Origin: Erinaceus europaeus
Lineage: Eukaryota; Chordata; Mammalia; Eulipotyphla; Erinaceidae
Length of the DNA: 64,000 bases
Direction: 5' to 3'
Assembly (NCBI RefSeq): GCF_950295315.1
Contig: NC_080165.1
Span: forward strand, 6,475,417 to 6,539,416
Below, piece after piece: positions 22,212-32,977 of the stretch. Positions within the stretch are counted from its first letter, which is position 1; each line of letters begins with the position of its first letter. The notes beneath the pieces were generated by a model that did not search any database, was not told the origin of the DNA, and was given only the letters and a program-made list of their open reading frames with translations. Position numbers and translations under genes: made by a program.

Positions 22212-22427
22212 CTCATTCTCTCTCTGTCTCTCTCGCTCTCTCTTGCATATAGACAGCCAAAATCTGAGAAGTTAGGGGGAGACAGAGAGGGAGAGAGAAA
22301 GACAGACACCTGCAGACTTGCTTCACCATTTGCAAAGTGTTCCCCCTGCGGGTGGGGCTGGGGACTTGAACCCCAGTCCTTGCGCACCGCAATGCGTCCA
22401 TTTAACCAGGGGCATCATGACCCGGCC
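22212..22427 (-). repeat. SINE-B preceded by a CTCT tract
   Basis: A CTCT-rich tract (22212-22248) leads into an antisense SINE-B body, B box (TTGAACCCC) and head. It lies about 95 bases upstream of the small hinge exon. Confidence 0.8.
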
Positions 22428-22522
22428 TGTAGACCTATTATTTATGATAAAACTTTCTCATTAAAACACGTGATAATGTCAATTGACTTAATGTTCTCTT
22501 TTTGTCTGGATGGGGAGTGTAG

Positions 22523-22583
22523 GTGTGCAGAGATGTGCCCAGCATCCAGGACCCCGAGTCTGTTTCTCCAGTGAGAATGGCTG
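22523..22583 (+). CDS. UTRN: Utrophin short hinge/linker exon (dystrophin exon 50 equivalent)
   Basis: A 61-bp exon reading VCRDVPSIQDPESVSPVRMA plus one base. The start follows GGGAGTGTAG and the end precedes CTG|GTAAGA. Both phases fit: the previous exon ends on a codon boundary, and the leftover G joins CT of the next exon to make Ala. It aligns to human utrophin ICREVP...IQEPSSVSQTRIA as I recall that sequence, but is five codons shorter. The segment is not a helical repeat; it starts the flexible linker that sits where dystrophin has hinge 3. The 3' splice site has a poor pyrimidine tract interrupted by GGATGGGGAG. The match rests on a short peptide, but the phase fit on both sides and the conserved CRDVP, SVS and RMA pieces make it convincing. 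Confidence 0.87.
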
Positions 22584-23216
22584 GTAAGATCCCATTGACG
22601 TCATTACAGTTTACAAATCAACGGCAATTTTTATGGTTGGGAAAATCATACGTGGCTTGGCAGAGAATCTTGAAAACAGTGAAATTGTGATGCGTTATTC
22701 TGCCTTCAGGGGTTGAGAAGAACACACACACTCTCTGTTCTCGTGAGTGTAGGGAATGTGAGACATTATCAATAATATCTCTCCTGAACTAGACAGGGAT
22801 GCACAACGTCAGCAGGTCTTGCTGAGTGAAGCCAAGGACCAGCTGGGAACCTGGAGAAATATTTTGGGGATGGACATAGAGCTTTCCTTTTTGAGGAAAT
22901 CAGCTGCAGCCCTCTAAATGAACATGCCTGGGTGAACTTGTGACTGAATTGTAGTCATCAGTGAAAACGAAAGATTTAGATATCTTGGAGCCAGGAGGAC
23001 GGTGGTGAACTCTATGTCCCAGTGAGGCTGTCTGAAGTCTAGCTTATTGGATAGTACTCTGCGTATCTGGGACCTGTGACTATGGGGTATTTCACCTGAA
23101 TTTCTGTTTTCTCAGTTAGCTGTGTGGTTGAGCCATTTCTCCATATGACTGTCATCGTCCTCATTTCTCCTTCTATGGAATGTTGATCCTTTTGTCATTT
23201 GAATAGTTCATATTCT

Positions 23217-23440
23217 GGGCCAGGTGGTGGCGCACGTGGTTGAGTGCCCATGTTACAGTGCACAAGGACACAGGTTCAAGCCTCCGGTCCCCACCTGCAG
23301 GGGGAAAGCTTTGCGAGTGGTGAAGCAGGGCTGCAGGTGTCTCTCTGTCTCTCTGTCTCTCTCCCTCTCTATCTCCCCCTTCCCTTTCGATTTATGATCG
23401 TTTCTATCCAATAAATAAAGATAATGAATTTTTTTATATT
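23217..23440 (+). repeat. SINE-B
   Basis: Sense SINE-B, GGGCCAGGTGGTGGCGCACG to the CTATCCAATAAATAAAG tail. Short TSD-like AATAGTTC at 23202-23209 and 23441-23448. Confidence 0.88.
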
Positions 23441-23629
23441 AATAGTTCTTTTTCTTTATCTGAAATGGGCATCACAAATAACTTCTCCCTTGTACTGTCT
23501 TTTTTTTTTTTAAGTCCTTATTTATGGTATTATTGTTAGAAATCTTAAACATTAGTATTCATCTAATAGTGATTTCTCTCTCTCTTTTTAATTTATGGAT
23601 TCTGGGGAATGCTTTTCATAAATATATAT

Positions 23630-23765
23630 GGAGATAGAGAGACTCTGCAGCACCAAGGCTTCCTCAGTTGCCCTTGCAACTGAGTGGTGCCAGGGCTCAA
23701 ACTTGGCTCATGGATGGCAGTGCCAGTACCCTGCCTGGTGTGCCCACTCTAGCCTGCTGCACCCC

Positions 23766-23816
<51 letters not shown>

Positions 23817-23825
23817 TTCTCCTTC
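23630..23825 (-). repeat. Old SINE remnant plus (CT)n
   Basis: GAGATAGAGAGACTCTGCAG...GGGCTCAAACTTGG resembles a decayed antisense SINE. The CT-rich tract at 23765-23825 follows. Confidence 0.5.
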
Positions 23826-23869
23826 TCTGAAGTGCCATTTTTTAAATTTGTGACTTATGGTGGTTTGCA

Positions 23870-24300
23870 AGATAATGTGATTCCAGGGTAGAGTTCCACA
23901 TCACGCTCACCACTAGAATCTCTGCCCCCACTCCCCAGCATCAACCGCCATAGTGTATAAAAGGTCTCAGAAAGTGTGTCTACTTCTTTTTTTTTGCAGG
24001 TTGATGTACTTGTACTTTAGTTCTCTGGATTTCACATAATACTGAAACCATCCTATAGTTTCCTTTGACATCATTTGTTTCACTGAGTCTATCATCCCCG
24101 CCACGTCCATCCATTTGGTCCCAGCGGTCACAATGCCATCTTTTTTTTTATTGCGTAGGAATATTCCAGGGAGTATGAATACCATGAATTCTTTATCCGG
24201 CCATCCTTTGAAGAGATTACTCACAGTTACCAAAGAGTGGTGTGTCCATCCACAGATGACTGTGTTTATTTTAAGTACTCTGATACACAAATCAGTTTCT
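23870..24300 (-). mobile_element. Old LINE-like 3' fragment
   Basis: The block with CATCATTTGTTTCACTGAG, GGAATATTCCAGGGAGTATG and TTATCCGGCCATCC is laid out like the antisense 3' end of a decayed L1 (compare 'GTAGTATTCCATAGTG' in L1-A). Its identity rests on layout only. Confidence 0.4.
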
Positions 24301-24304
24301 TTCT

Positions 24305-24930
24305 TCTTTTTTTTTTTTTTAATTTACTTAAGAAAGGAGACATTAACAAAACTGTAGGATAGATAGGAGGGGTACAACTCCACACAATTCCCACCACTCG
24401 ATCTCCATATCCCATCCCCTCCCCTGATAGCTTTCCCATTCTCTATCCCTCCCTGAGATAGAGCATATGTTCACACGTGACCATAAACCAGGGAAAAATA
24501 TAGACCTGAAAGCAGAAGTACACAAGAGTCTGCAGGGAGGACCCCCCAACACTTCATCTGCACTATTCCAGCCTCTAGGCCCATGATTGTACAAATCATT
24601 TTCTATAGCCTCAACAGTTACACAATTTTGATTTGAATAGTCAGAGCCTTTTTCCCACCAGTAATTACTTTTCCTAGGGTCCATTTCAAGTCAAGATCTG
24701 TGCTAACATCTCCCCACTCCAGCTATGGGCCAGTCCTTCTCTCATTGGTCTGCAACCTGTGGAGCAGTCCCTGTTGAGTTTAGGCTTCGCTCTCACTCAC
24801 CTACCTACCACTTCTTTTGCCTGACGAGTTTGGGTGTCTGAGTTCAGGATGCGTGGACTTCACCATTTATTAGTAGTTAGCACAGCTAAACATGTAGCAT
24901 AGCATGACCCAGTCCTCTAACACCAAGCCT
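24305..24930 (-). repeat. Repeat X, form lacking the central segment
   Basis: Begins with a poly-T and AAGAAAGGAGACATTAACAA, follows X to CATTCTCTATCCCTC (about 24453), then jumps to TGAGATAGAGCATATGTTCA. In the copy at 29991-30651 these two points are about 360 bp apart. Confidence 0.75.
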
Positions 24931-25183
24931 TCATTGCTCTTGGATTTTTTTCTATATTAATTTTAAAGTCTGAGCAATTGACTTATTGACTACTATATTA
25001 TATTAAACTATAAAAACATTCACATTGACTATAAACTTTCTGAGAATTACTGCAGCTTTGTCAAATGCACCCTATGGTTAAAGGAGGTTCTGGGTGGACT
25101 TAATAATTCTGCCACATGGAGCAAAAGCAAAGAAAAATAACCATTATTATGGTTGTTGTAAAACTAACTTCTACTATTAAAAC

Positions 25184-25184
<1 letters not shown>

Positions 25185-25233
<49 letters not shown>
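25185..25233 (+). repeat. (GA)n microsatellite
   Basis: About 49 bases of GA with a single GGG interruption. A SINE-like decayed block (25235-25395, AACCTGGCTTCCAGTGCC) follows it. Confidence 0.92.
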
Positions 25234-25235
<2 letters not shown>

Positions 25236-26416
25236 CTGTTGGTACTGAGAGATAACTTACCCAGAAAAGGCACACCTTATCTATCAGGTGTGAGAACCTG
25301 GCTTCCAGTGCCTTGCAACACAGTGGACTATCTATACACAGCAGGGTCTGTGATGTCTCTTTTTTCCCTCTCAATTCCTTCTTTTCTTGCTCTGTTTTAA
25401 AAAGAGAAAATATGTCTGTGGGAACAGTGAAATCCTGCAGGTCTCAATCATGGGGAGGTAAAATAAAAATACAAATATGAAACTGGTGAAGACAAACATC
25501 TTTTTAAGTTTTAGAAAAAGAATTCCCAAGATTAGAAATCATTCCCAAAGATAATGGCTTTACTCACACCAAATTGGATAACTTCTGTATATTAACAGTG
25601 TCAAGAAATCTAAAGTAGAAATATTCTGTTCAGCAACATTTCAGGTATCTACTTTTCTATACAGAAGAGCTTGTCTAAACCTCAGGACAAAAGCTAAAGA
25701 TCACAGTTATGTATTTGGCTAATGCACTCAAAACTGTTTCCTCTCACTCATGAACAAAAAAACATAAAGATGGAAAATTTGGGCATGCCGTGTTTATCTA
25801 CTGAGACAGTATTTCGAAGTGGATCCAGTTTACACGTGTTCCATACATTGTTACTGGAATTATTCATTTCCATGTTTTAAGAAAAATGAATTGGGGATGA
25901 ATCTTGAATTTGCAAATTTTTATCTGACCCAGTAATTCTACTTTGAGAAGTCCATACTACAGTGGTAGTCAGAAATCTGAAAATATCCTACACGCTAAAA
26001 AGATGCACTGTGTAATTTCTTTTGTAAAATAAAAGATTAGGAACAATCTTACCCACCTGGCAGAAAGGGTTGGCCAGTAGTTACTGAATGTGAATATATA
26101 TGTTACTATATGGTTTACTGACAGTGAGTGATACTATTTATTAATAATGAACAGTGCTCATGTTAAAAGTTAAATGAAAGCAGTAGAAAAGTATTCATGC
26201 ATTGGATTCATAATTAAAGCAAAATATCTTGACTAAATTAAGTAGTATTCATAACTTTCTCATAGGCTTTTAAAGTAAATTTTATTAGTGTTTTAATAAT
26301 GATTGACAAGATTGTAAGATCACAGTGGTGCAAATCCACACAGTTCCCACCACCAGAGTTCCATGTCCCATCCCCTCTGTTGGAAGCTTCCCTATTCTTT
26401 TTTTGTTTTTGTTTTA

Positions 26417-26530
26417 TGTAATTGATAAGCAAAAAGATAAAAAGAGCAAAACAGATTGACAGTAGTACCCAAAATAGTCTTTATATATATATATATGTAA
26501 AAATATATATATATATACACACATATATAG
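26417..26530 (-). mobile_element. Possible L1 3'-transduced sequence
   Basis: About 114 bases that belong to neither X nor L1 lie between a T-rich tract at the target junction (26396-26416) and the true L1 3' end at TTTTAATTTCTTTATTGG. That order, read on the minus strand, is L1 - extra DNA - poly-A - TSD. AT microsatellite makes up half of it, so tail expansion is an alternative. Confidence 0.4.
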
Positions 26531-28410
26531 TTTTCTCTCTCTTTTAATTTCTTTATTGGAGAATTAATGTTTTACATTTGACAGTAAGTACAGTAGTTTG
26601 TACATGCATAATATTTCCCAGTTTTCCACATAACAAAACAACCCCCACTAGGTCCTCTGTCATCCTTTCTGGACCTATATTCTGCCCCCCACCACTCACC
26701 CCAGAGTCTTTTACTTTGGTGCAATACTCCAATTCCAGTTCTGTTTCTACTTGTGTTTGCTCTTCTGATCTTGTTTTTCAACTTCTGCCTGAGAGTGAGA
26801 TCATCCCATATTCATCCTTCCGTTTCTGACTTATTTCACTTAACATGAAATTTTCAAGGTCCATCCAAGATTGGCTGAAAATGGTGAAGTCACCATTTTT
26901 AATAGCTGAGTAGTATTCCATTGTGTATATATACTACAACTTGCTCAGCCACTCATCTGTTGTTGGACACCTGGGTTGCTTCCAGGTTTTGGCTATTACA
27001 AATTGTGCTGCCAAGAACATATGTGTACACAGATCTTTGTGGATGGGTGTGTTGGGTTCCTTAGGATATATCCCCAGGAGAAGAATTGCTGGGTCATAGG
27101 GTAGGTGCATTTCTAGCCTTCTGAGAGTTCTCCAGACTGCTCTCCACAGAGATTGGACCAATTGACATTCCCACCAGCAATGTAGGAGGGTTCTTTTGAC
27201 CCCACAACCTCTCTAGCATTTGCTGCTGTTACCTTTTCTGATGTGTGACATTATCACAGGAGTAAGTGGTATCTCATTGTTGTCTTGATTTGCATTTCTC
27301 TGACTATCAAAGGCTTGGAGCATTTGGCCATTTGGATCTCTTCTGTGGTGAATATTCTGTCCATGTCCTCTCCCCATTTTTGGATGGGGTTATTTGTTTT
27401 CTTGTGGTTGAGTTTGGCAAGCTCTTTATATATTTTGGTCATTAGCCTCTTGTCTGTGGTATGGCATGTAAAGATCTTCCCCCATTCTGTGAGTGGTCTC
27501 TTGGTTTGGGTAGTGGTTTCTTTTGCTGTGCAGAATCTTTTTAATTTGATTCATTCCCATAAGTTGATGCCTGCCTTAGTCGTCTTTGTAATTGGATTTG
27601 TTTCATTGACGATGCCTTTCAAATTTATGTCGAAAAGAGTTCTGCCATTATTTTTCTCTCAATTCTATTCCACTGATCATTGTGTCTATTCATGTTCCAG
27701 TACCAAGCATTTTTTATGACAATGGCCCCATAATACAATTTGAGATCTGGGAGTGTGAATTCTCCAGTTTTGTTCTTTCTCCTCAAGACTTTTTTGGCAA
27801 TTCTAGGTCTTTTCTGGTTCCAGATAAATATTTGTAGCATTTGTTCTATTCTCCCAAAAATGTGTTTGGGATCTTGATGGGGATAGCATAAATTTGTAGA
27901 TGGCTCTGGGTAATATATTCATTTTGATGATGTTAATTCTTCCAACCCATGAACATGGAAGATCTTTCCACTTCTTTGTGTCTTTTTCTGTTTCTTTGAG
28001 TAGTGACTCATAATTTTCAATATACAAGTCTTTCACTTCTTTGGTTAGGTTTACTCCTAGATATTTTATTGTTTTGTTGCTATAGTAAAAGGAATTGATT
28101 TCTAGATTTTATCTTCTTCTACCTTAGTGTTTGCATAAAGGAATGCCACTGACTTTTGAATGTTACTTTTGTAGCCTGACACTTTACTGTATTGCCTGAT
28201 GATTTCCAAAAGCTTCTTGCAGGATTCTTTAGGTTTTTTATGTATACTATCATGTCAACTGCAAATAGGGAGAGTTTGACTTCTTTTCTTCCTATCTGTA
28301 TCCCTTTAATTCCTTGCTCTTGTCTGTTTGCTATGGCAAGAACTTCCAACATTACGTTGAATAATAACGTTGATATTGGGCATCTTGTACCTGATCTGAG
28401 GGAAAATGTG
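26531..28410 (-). mobile_element. L1-C: 5'-truncated LINE-1 inside repeat X
   Basis: Antisense L1 covering the 3' UTR and the C-terminal half of ORF2 up to the start of the RT region. The minus-strand translation contains ADWRGTTGEK-like decay products and reads LSLFAVDMIVYI at the RT active site, where a functional L1 has two consecutive Asp. About 260 bp are missing at 27655 relative to L1-A and L1-D. The flanks CTATTCTTT (about 26394) and CTGTTCTTT (about 28411) fit a TSD. Confidence 0.87.
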
Positions 28411-29166
28411 AAGATTCTCTGTTCTTTATCCCTCTGGGAGCATGGAGCAAACATCTCTATGGGGTGTAGAAGGTGGGAGGTCTGGCTTCTGTAATTGCTT
28501 CTCTGCTGGACATGGACATTGGCAGGTGGATCCACACCCCCCAGCCTGTCTCTCTCTTTCCCTAGTGGGGCAGGGCTCTGTGGCAGTGGGGCTCCAGGAC
28601 ACATTGGTGAGCTCCTCTGCCCAGGGAAGTCAGGTTGGCAACATGGTAGCATCTGCAACTTGGTGGCTGAAAGGCAATATAATATACAGCAAGTAAGAAG
28701 GCACTCAGAGGTGGGAACAGAACAAATGAAGCTAGGGGTTCCTGTGAGAGGAAGCTAGGAAGACTTTTCTAGGTATGTTCCAATTGGTCCATGACTTCTG
28801 TAACTTTTGCCTGATCCTCAAAGCAGTCAGGTGGACTAAATGTATTATTTGGCAAGATGATGCGCAGGGCTGAATTTTTTTACAAAATAGTTTTCTATTG
28901 TGTCAGTGCTAGTTACTTCAGAATTACTGCTGCCAAGGAATACTGTGAGATGACTTCATTGACTATAAGCACACATACATATAGAGAAGTCACACTACAG
29001 AAAATACCACTGTGATTCCTATCTGAAACTCGAAACGCCTCAAATCACTTTTTTTTTAAAAAACACCCGAATTTTACTTAAATACACATGCACACGTCTC
29101 CATTCCACTCTTCCAGCCAGTATTTCCTGTTTCCTCATTCATGTTGCGCTACATTTTTTATTTCAG

Positions 29167-29381
29167 CTCATCCCACTCTCCAGAAGGTAGTGCTGACATC
29201 CTCTGCTCCAGATGTGCCTGCTCAGCCTCACCGCACTTCCGAAATTGCGATTCCGACGGATCTGGATACCATGATCACAGAACTGGCTGATTGGCTTGTG
29301 TTGATCGACCAGATGTTGAAGTCCAACATTGTCACCGTCGGGGATGTAGAAGAGATCAATAAAACAGTTTCCCGGATGAAG
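29167..29381 (+). CDS. UTRN: Utrophin linker and rod exon (dystrophin exon 51 equivalent)
   Basis: A 215-bp exon that completes the Ala codon begun in the previous exon and reads [34 protein letters not shown], then the helical [18 protein letters not shown] and [18 protein letters not shown]. About the first 30 residues are a Pro/Ser/Thr-rich linker in the position of dystrophin hinge 3. The rest is helix A and the start of helix B of the next spectrin repeat, with the DWL core motif. The acceptor TTTTATTTCAG is strong and the donor is AAG|GTGGGT. Dystrophin exon 51 enters in the same phase and is 233 bp; the shorter linker explains the difference. In dystrophin this exon supplies the translation start of Dp140. 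Here a Met is present at LDTMITEL, where I recall human utrophin having a Thr. Confidence 0.97.
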
Positions 29382-29613
29382 GTGGGTGCATCGTGAGGTC
29401 TCATTACAGAAACACCGCGGTTCAGAGGCGGAGCAAATCTGCCTGCCTTTCCTTTCCTTGTTTTATTGTTGTCTTTGAAATGAGTGATTTAGTAATGATG
29501 AACAAGAGTGTAAGATAACAGCGCTACAATTCCACACAGTTCCCACCACCGGACTTCCACATCTCCTCCGCTCCATTGGAAGCTTCCCAATTCTTTAGCC
29601 CTCTGGGAGTATG

Positions 29614-29938
29614 TGCCAGTCCCTGTTCTAGCGCCATTTGCAGGGCTCGCTTCGCGGTCCGGAGAGAGAGCACCAGGGACTCATGGCTGAGCTGGGAACG
29701 CAGTTCAATCTTTATTGACGAGCGTGGAAGCAGTTCGATCTAGCTATCTCTAATCACAATCCTGTCCTATATATATCTCCTGAGGTGGAAGTGTCAGGAA
29801 GAGGAAGTACATAGGATAGGGCGTGGGGAGAAGGAAAAAAGGCGAACCAGTGGGGATTAAATCAGTGCGAACAGAACAATGATGATGTAAATAGACCACA
29901 AGCAATGCAACAGAAGGGGTCTTAGAAGCAGACCAACA
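29614..29938 (-). mobile_element. Solo LTR of an endogenous retrovirus
   Basis: A 325-bp element with terminal TG and CA, flanked by 6-bp TSDs AGTATG (29608-29613) and AATATG (29939-29944), one mismatch. On the minus strand it has a TATA-like ATATATATAG near 29776-29768 and an AATAAA at 29716-29711, so U3, a short R and U5 can be placed. No internal retroviral genes remain, which is the normal result of LTR-LTR recombination. The 6-bp TSD, length and layout are most like a class II (ERVK/IAP-like) LTR; that class call is inference. It is antisense to UTRN. Confidence 0.85.
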
Positions 29939-29990
29939 AATATGGACCAGAATCCTTTATGGGGTGCAGAACGTGGCAGTTTTGGCTTCT

Positions 29991-30651
29991 TCTTTTTTTT
30001 TTCTTTTTTATTTAAGAAAGGATTAATTAACAAAACCATAGGGTAGGAGGGGTACAATTCCACACAATTCCCACCACCCAATCTCCATCTCCCACCCCCT
30101 CCCCTGATAGCTTTCCCATTCTCTATCCCTCTGGGAGCATGGACCCAGGGTCATTGTGGGTTGCAGAAGGTAGAAGGTCTGGCTTCTGTAATTGCTTCCC
30201 CGCTGAACATGGACGTTGACTGGTCGGTCCATACTCCCAGTCTGCCTCTCTCTTTCCCTAGTAGGGTGGGGCTCTGGGGAAGCTGAGCTCCAGGACACAT
30301 TGGTGGGGTTCTTCAGTCTAGGGAAGCCTGTCCGGCATCCTGATGACATCTGGAACCTGGTGACTGAAAAGAGAGTTAACAATGACAACCCTTCAGCTTC
30401 ATTACTCGGGGGAGACCTTTCCTTTCATGGTATACTCTAATTCCATCTCAGGTGGTTCACTTTCTAACAAAGTCCCAAAACCTAGATATACACCAGTTTC
30501 TGTGAGAGAGAGCATATGTTCACACGTATCCGTAAACTACTGTAAAATATATACCTGAAAGCAGAAGTACACTAGAGTTTACAGTGAGTACCTCCCTAAC
30601 ACTTCCTCTCCACTATTCCAAGCTTTGGGTCCATGATTGCTCAACAATTTG
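29991..30651 (-). repeat. Repeat X2, inserted in X1
   Basis: Starts with a T-rich end and AAGAAAGGATTAATTAAC, and contains the full central segment plus the GAGAGCATATGTTCACACGT region. Exact 10-bp TSD TTTGGCTTCT at 29981-29990 and 30652-30661. Confidence 0.88.
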
Positions 30652-31116
30652 TTTGGCTTCTATAATTGCTTCTCCACTGGACATGGACGTAGGCAGGTGG
30701 ATCCACACCCCCAGCCTATCTCTGTCTTTCCCTAGTGGGCAGGGGCTCTGGGGAGGTGCAGCTCCAGCCTAGGGACGTCAGGTTGGTGTTATGGTAGCAT
30801 CTGTAACTTGGTGACTGAAAAGCGTTGAGATATGAAGCAGAGCAAATTGCTTAGTAATCAGGAACCTAGCGGTAAGAGTAAAGCAGATGAGGGTCTTCCT
30901 GTTGGAAGGAGCTAGGAGTCTATTTTAGGTGCATCTTCTTTCTTTAACTGATGTATGGGAGAATAAGCTTAAAAAATTGTTTATCAGTCAAATTGTCCGA
31001 CCAACTTACTCCAAAAGAGTCTGTGATTTTGTTTTTTGCATTTATGCTATTTTGTTAAAATTGGTTTGGCTAACTTGAGGTATCAATTCAGTGTATTTTT
31101 CAAAAAGATAAATTTT

Positions 31117-31399
31117 TGGGAGTTGGGCGGTAGTGCACTGGGTTAAGTGCAGGTGGTGCCAAGCACAAGGACCAGCATAAGGATCCTGGTTTGAGTCCCC
31201 GGCTCCCCACCTGCAGGGGAGTCGCTTCACAGGTGATGAAGCAGGTCTGCAGGTGTCTGTCTTTCTCTCCCGCTCTCTGTTTTCCCCTCCTCTCTCCATT
31301 TCTCTCTGTCCTATCCAACAATGATGAGATCAGTAACAACAATAATAACTACAACAATAAGAAAACAACAATAAAAGGGAATAAATAAATAAATATTTA
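31117..31399 (+). repeat. SINE-A
   Basis: Sense SINE-A with 15-bp TSD AAAAAGATAAATTTT at 31102-31116 and 31400-31414. Confidence 0.93.
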
Positions 31400-31419
31400 A
31401 AAAAGATAAATTTTCTTAT

Positions 31420-31545
31420 TTTTGGAGGGAGAGAGAGAATCAGCGATTCTCTAGGGTGAGTAGTGCTAGCCATCAAACCTGAGCCCTCACAGATGCATGT
31501 CCAGAGCTCTGCTGCTGAGTAGCCTCCTGACTGCTACTCAGGTTA
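31420..31545 (-). repeat. Old SINE remnant
   Basis: A GGGAGAGAGAGAATC body followed by CATCAAACCTGAGCCCTC resembles an antisense, decayed tRNA-headed SINE. Confidence 0.45.
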
Positions 31546-31563
31546 GGTTTAAAATAAAAAAAT

Positions 31564-31855
31564 GGGGAGTTGGGCAGTAGCACAGTGACTTAAGCACACG
31601 TGATGCAAAGCGCAAGGACTGGTGTAGGGATCCTGGTTCAAGCCCCCAGCTCCCCACCTGCAGGGGAGTCGCTTCACAAGCAGTGAAGCAGGTCTGCAGG
31701 TGTCTGTCTTTCTCTCCCCCTCTCTGTCTTCCCTCCTCTCTCCATTTCTCTCTGTCTTATCCAACAACAATGACATCAATAACAACAAAAGTAACTACAA
31801 CAATGTTAAACAACAAGGGCAACAAAAGGGAAAATAAATAAATATAAAATTTTTT
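31564..31855 (+). repeat. SINE-A
   Basis: Sense SINE-A from GGGGAGTTGGGCAGTAGC to AGGGAAAATAAATAAATA. The flanking A-rich sequence makes the TSD uncertain. Confidence 0.9.
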
Positions 31856-31984
31856 TTTAAAAAATCAAGAAATGATCTCAGAAAGCTTCCCAAATCAGTA
31901 TCGATGTGAACTAGTGCTGCATTGATGTCTAGGATACTGGAGAATAATTTTCTGCAGTGTCTTTTTAGCATATATATATAATTT

Positions 31985-32690
31985 TATGATCTAATTTTTT
32001 TATAAGGAACACTAACAAAAACCACAGGATAAGAGGGGTACAACTCCACACAATTCCCACCACCAGAACTCCGTATCCCATCCCCTCCCCTGACAGCTTT
32101 CCTATTCTTTATCCCTCTGGGAGCATGGGCCCAAGGTCATTGTGGGATGCAGAAGGTGGAAGGTCTGGCTTCTGTAATTGCTTCCCTTCTGAACATGGGC
32201 ATTGGCAGGTGTATCCATACTCCCAGCCTGTCTCTCTCTTTCCCAAGTGGGGCAGGGATCTGGGGCAGTGAGGCTCCAGGACACATGGTGGGATTGTCTA
32301 CCCAGGAAAGTCCAGTTGGCATCATGGTAGCATCTGGAACCTGGTGGCGGAAAAAAGAGTTAACATATAAAGGCAAACAAATTGTTGACTAATTATGAAC
32401 CTAAAGGCTGGAATCTTGCAGATGAAGAGTTGGGGGTCTCTGTTTTGAGGATAGCGAGTATGCCTATTTTAGTTAAATTCTGTAAGGCCCGGGACTACAC
32501 TTTTTCTTCCTGAGCCTGAAATCTGATATGCAGGTAGACCAAAGGTATTGTCTGGGGAGATATTGTCAGAATTGGAAATAGTACTAGAAAGCTAGATCAG
32601 CGAAGAGAGTAGCTTCCAAATATGGGAAAGGTGAATAAATGTTGTTGACTGTAAACCCCATTGATTTGACTTAGCTTATATTTTATGATG
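31985..32690 (-). repeat. Repeat X3, long copy
   Basis: From TTTTTTTATAAGGAACACTA through GGTACAACTCCACACAATTC, CTCTGGGAGCATGGGCCC and TATTGTCTGGGGAGATA to about the CCATTGATTTGAC block. One of the longest X copies in the window. Confidence 0.82.
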
Positions 32691-32977
32691 AACTTACTCA
32701 TTTAACTGCTGTCTTCACAATTTCGTTACCACAAATTTATTACCACACACATGCCATGGAGTACCAACTTGTAATTTTTTTTTTTCATATTCAGTGTTTG
32801 AAGTTCTGAGTTGTATTGTACAGAAATACTGAAAATGTCAACCAAATAGAAATTGCTAGAGCCTTCAAAATAGTAATGTAACTTTTATTAATTACTTAGA
32901 GAGTATTGGCTACTATGAAAAGCATTTTATGTCAACTCATTCAGTTACTTAACAATATTATGAGGTAGAGATTATTT

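Larger units (their letters stand above)
19164..22522 (+). other. UTRN: UTRN intron 47-eq
   Basis: A 3.36-kb intron, GTGTGT to GGGAGTGTAG. It holds eight SINE copies or pieces. The stretches 19890-20165, 20815-21150, 21366-21700 and 22026-22200 look unique and carry nothing I recognise. Confidence 0.88.
26270..28870 (-). repeat. Repeat X interrupted by L1-C
   Basis: The left part (26270-26402, GATTGACAAGATTGTAAGAT to GGAAGCTTCCCTATTCTTT) and the right part (28411-28870, CTGTTCTTTATCCCTCTGGG onward) join into one normal X element when the L1 between them is removed. Confidence 0.85.
22584..29166 (+). other. UTRN: UTRN intron 50-eq
   Basis: A 6.6-kb intron, GTAAGA to TTTATTTCAG. Unique-looking stretches are 22584-23200, 25400-26265 and 28870-29166; I see no coding block in them. 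The rest is SINE, L1 and repeat X. Confidence 0.88.
29486..30935 (-). repeat. Repeat X1, interrupted by an LTR and by X2
   Basis: X pieces at 29486-29613, 29945-29990 and 30652-30935 are collinear and together make one X element. The gaps are filled by a solo LTR and by a second X copy, each with its own TSD. Confidence 0.85.

Noticed and set aside
29167..29381. Met in exon 51-eq (LDTMITEL) as a translation start for an Up140-like form
   Set aside because: As I recall, human utrophin has Thr at this position, so the Met is probably not a conserved start; the idea is noted only within the exon entry.
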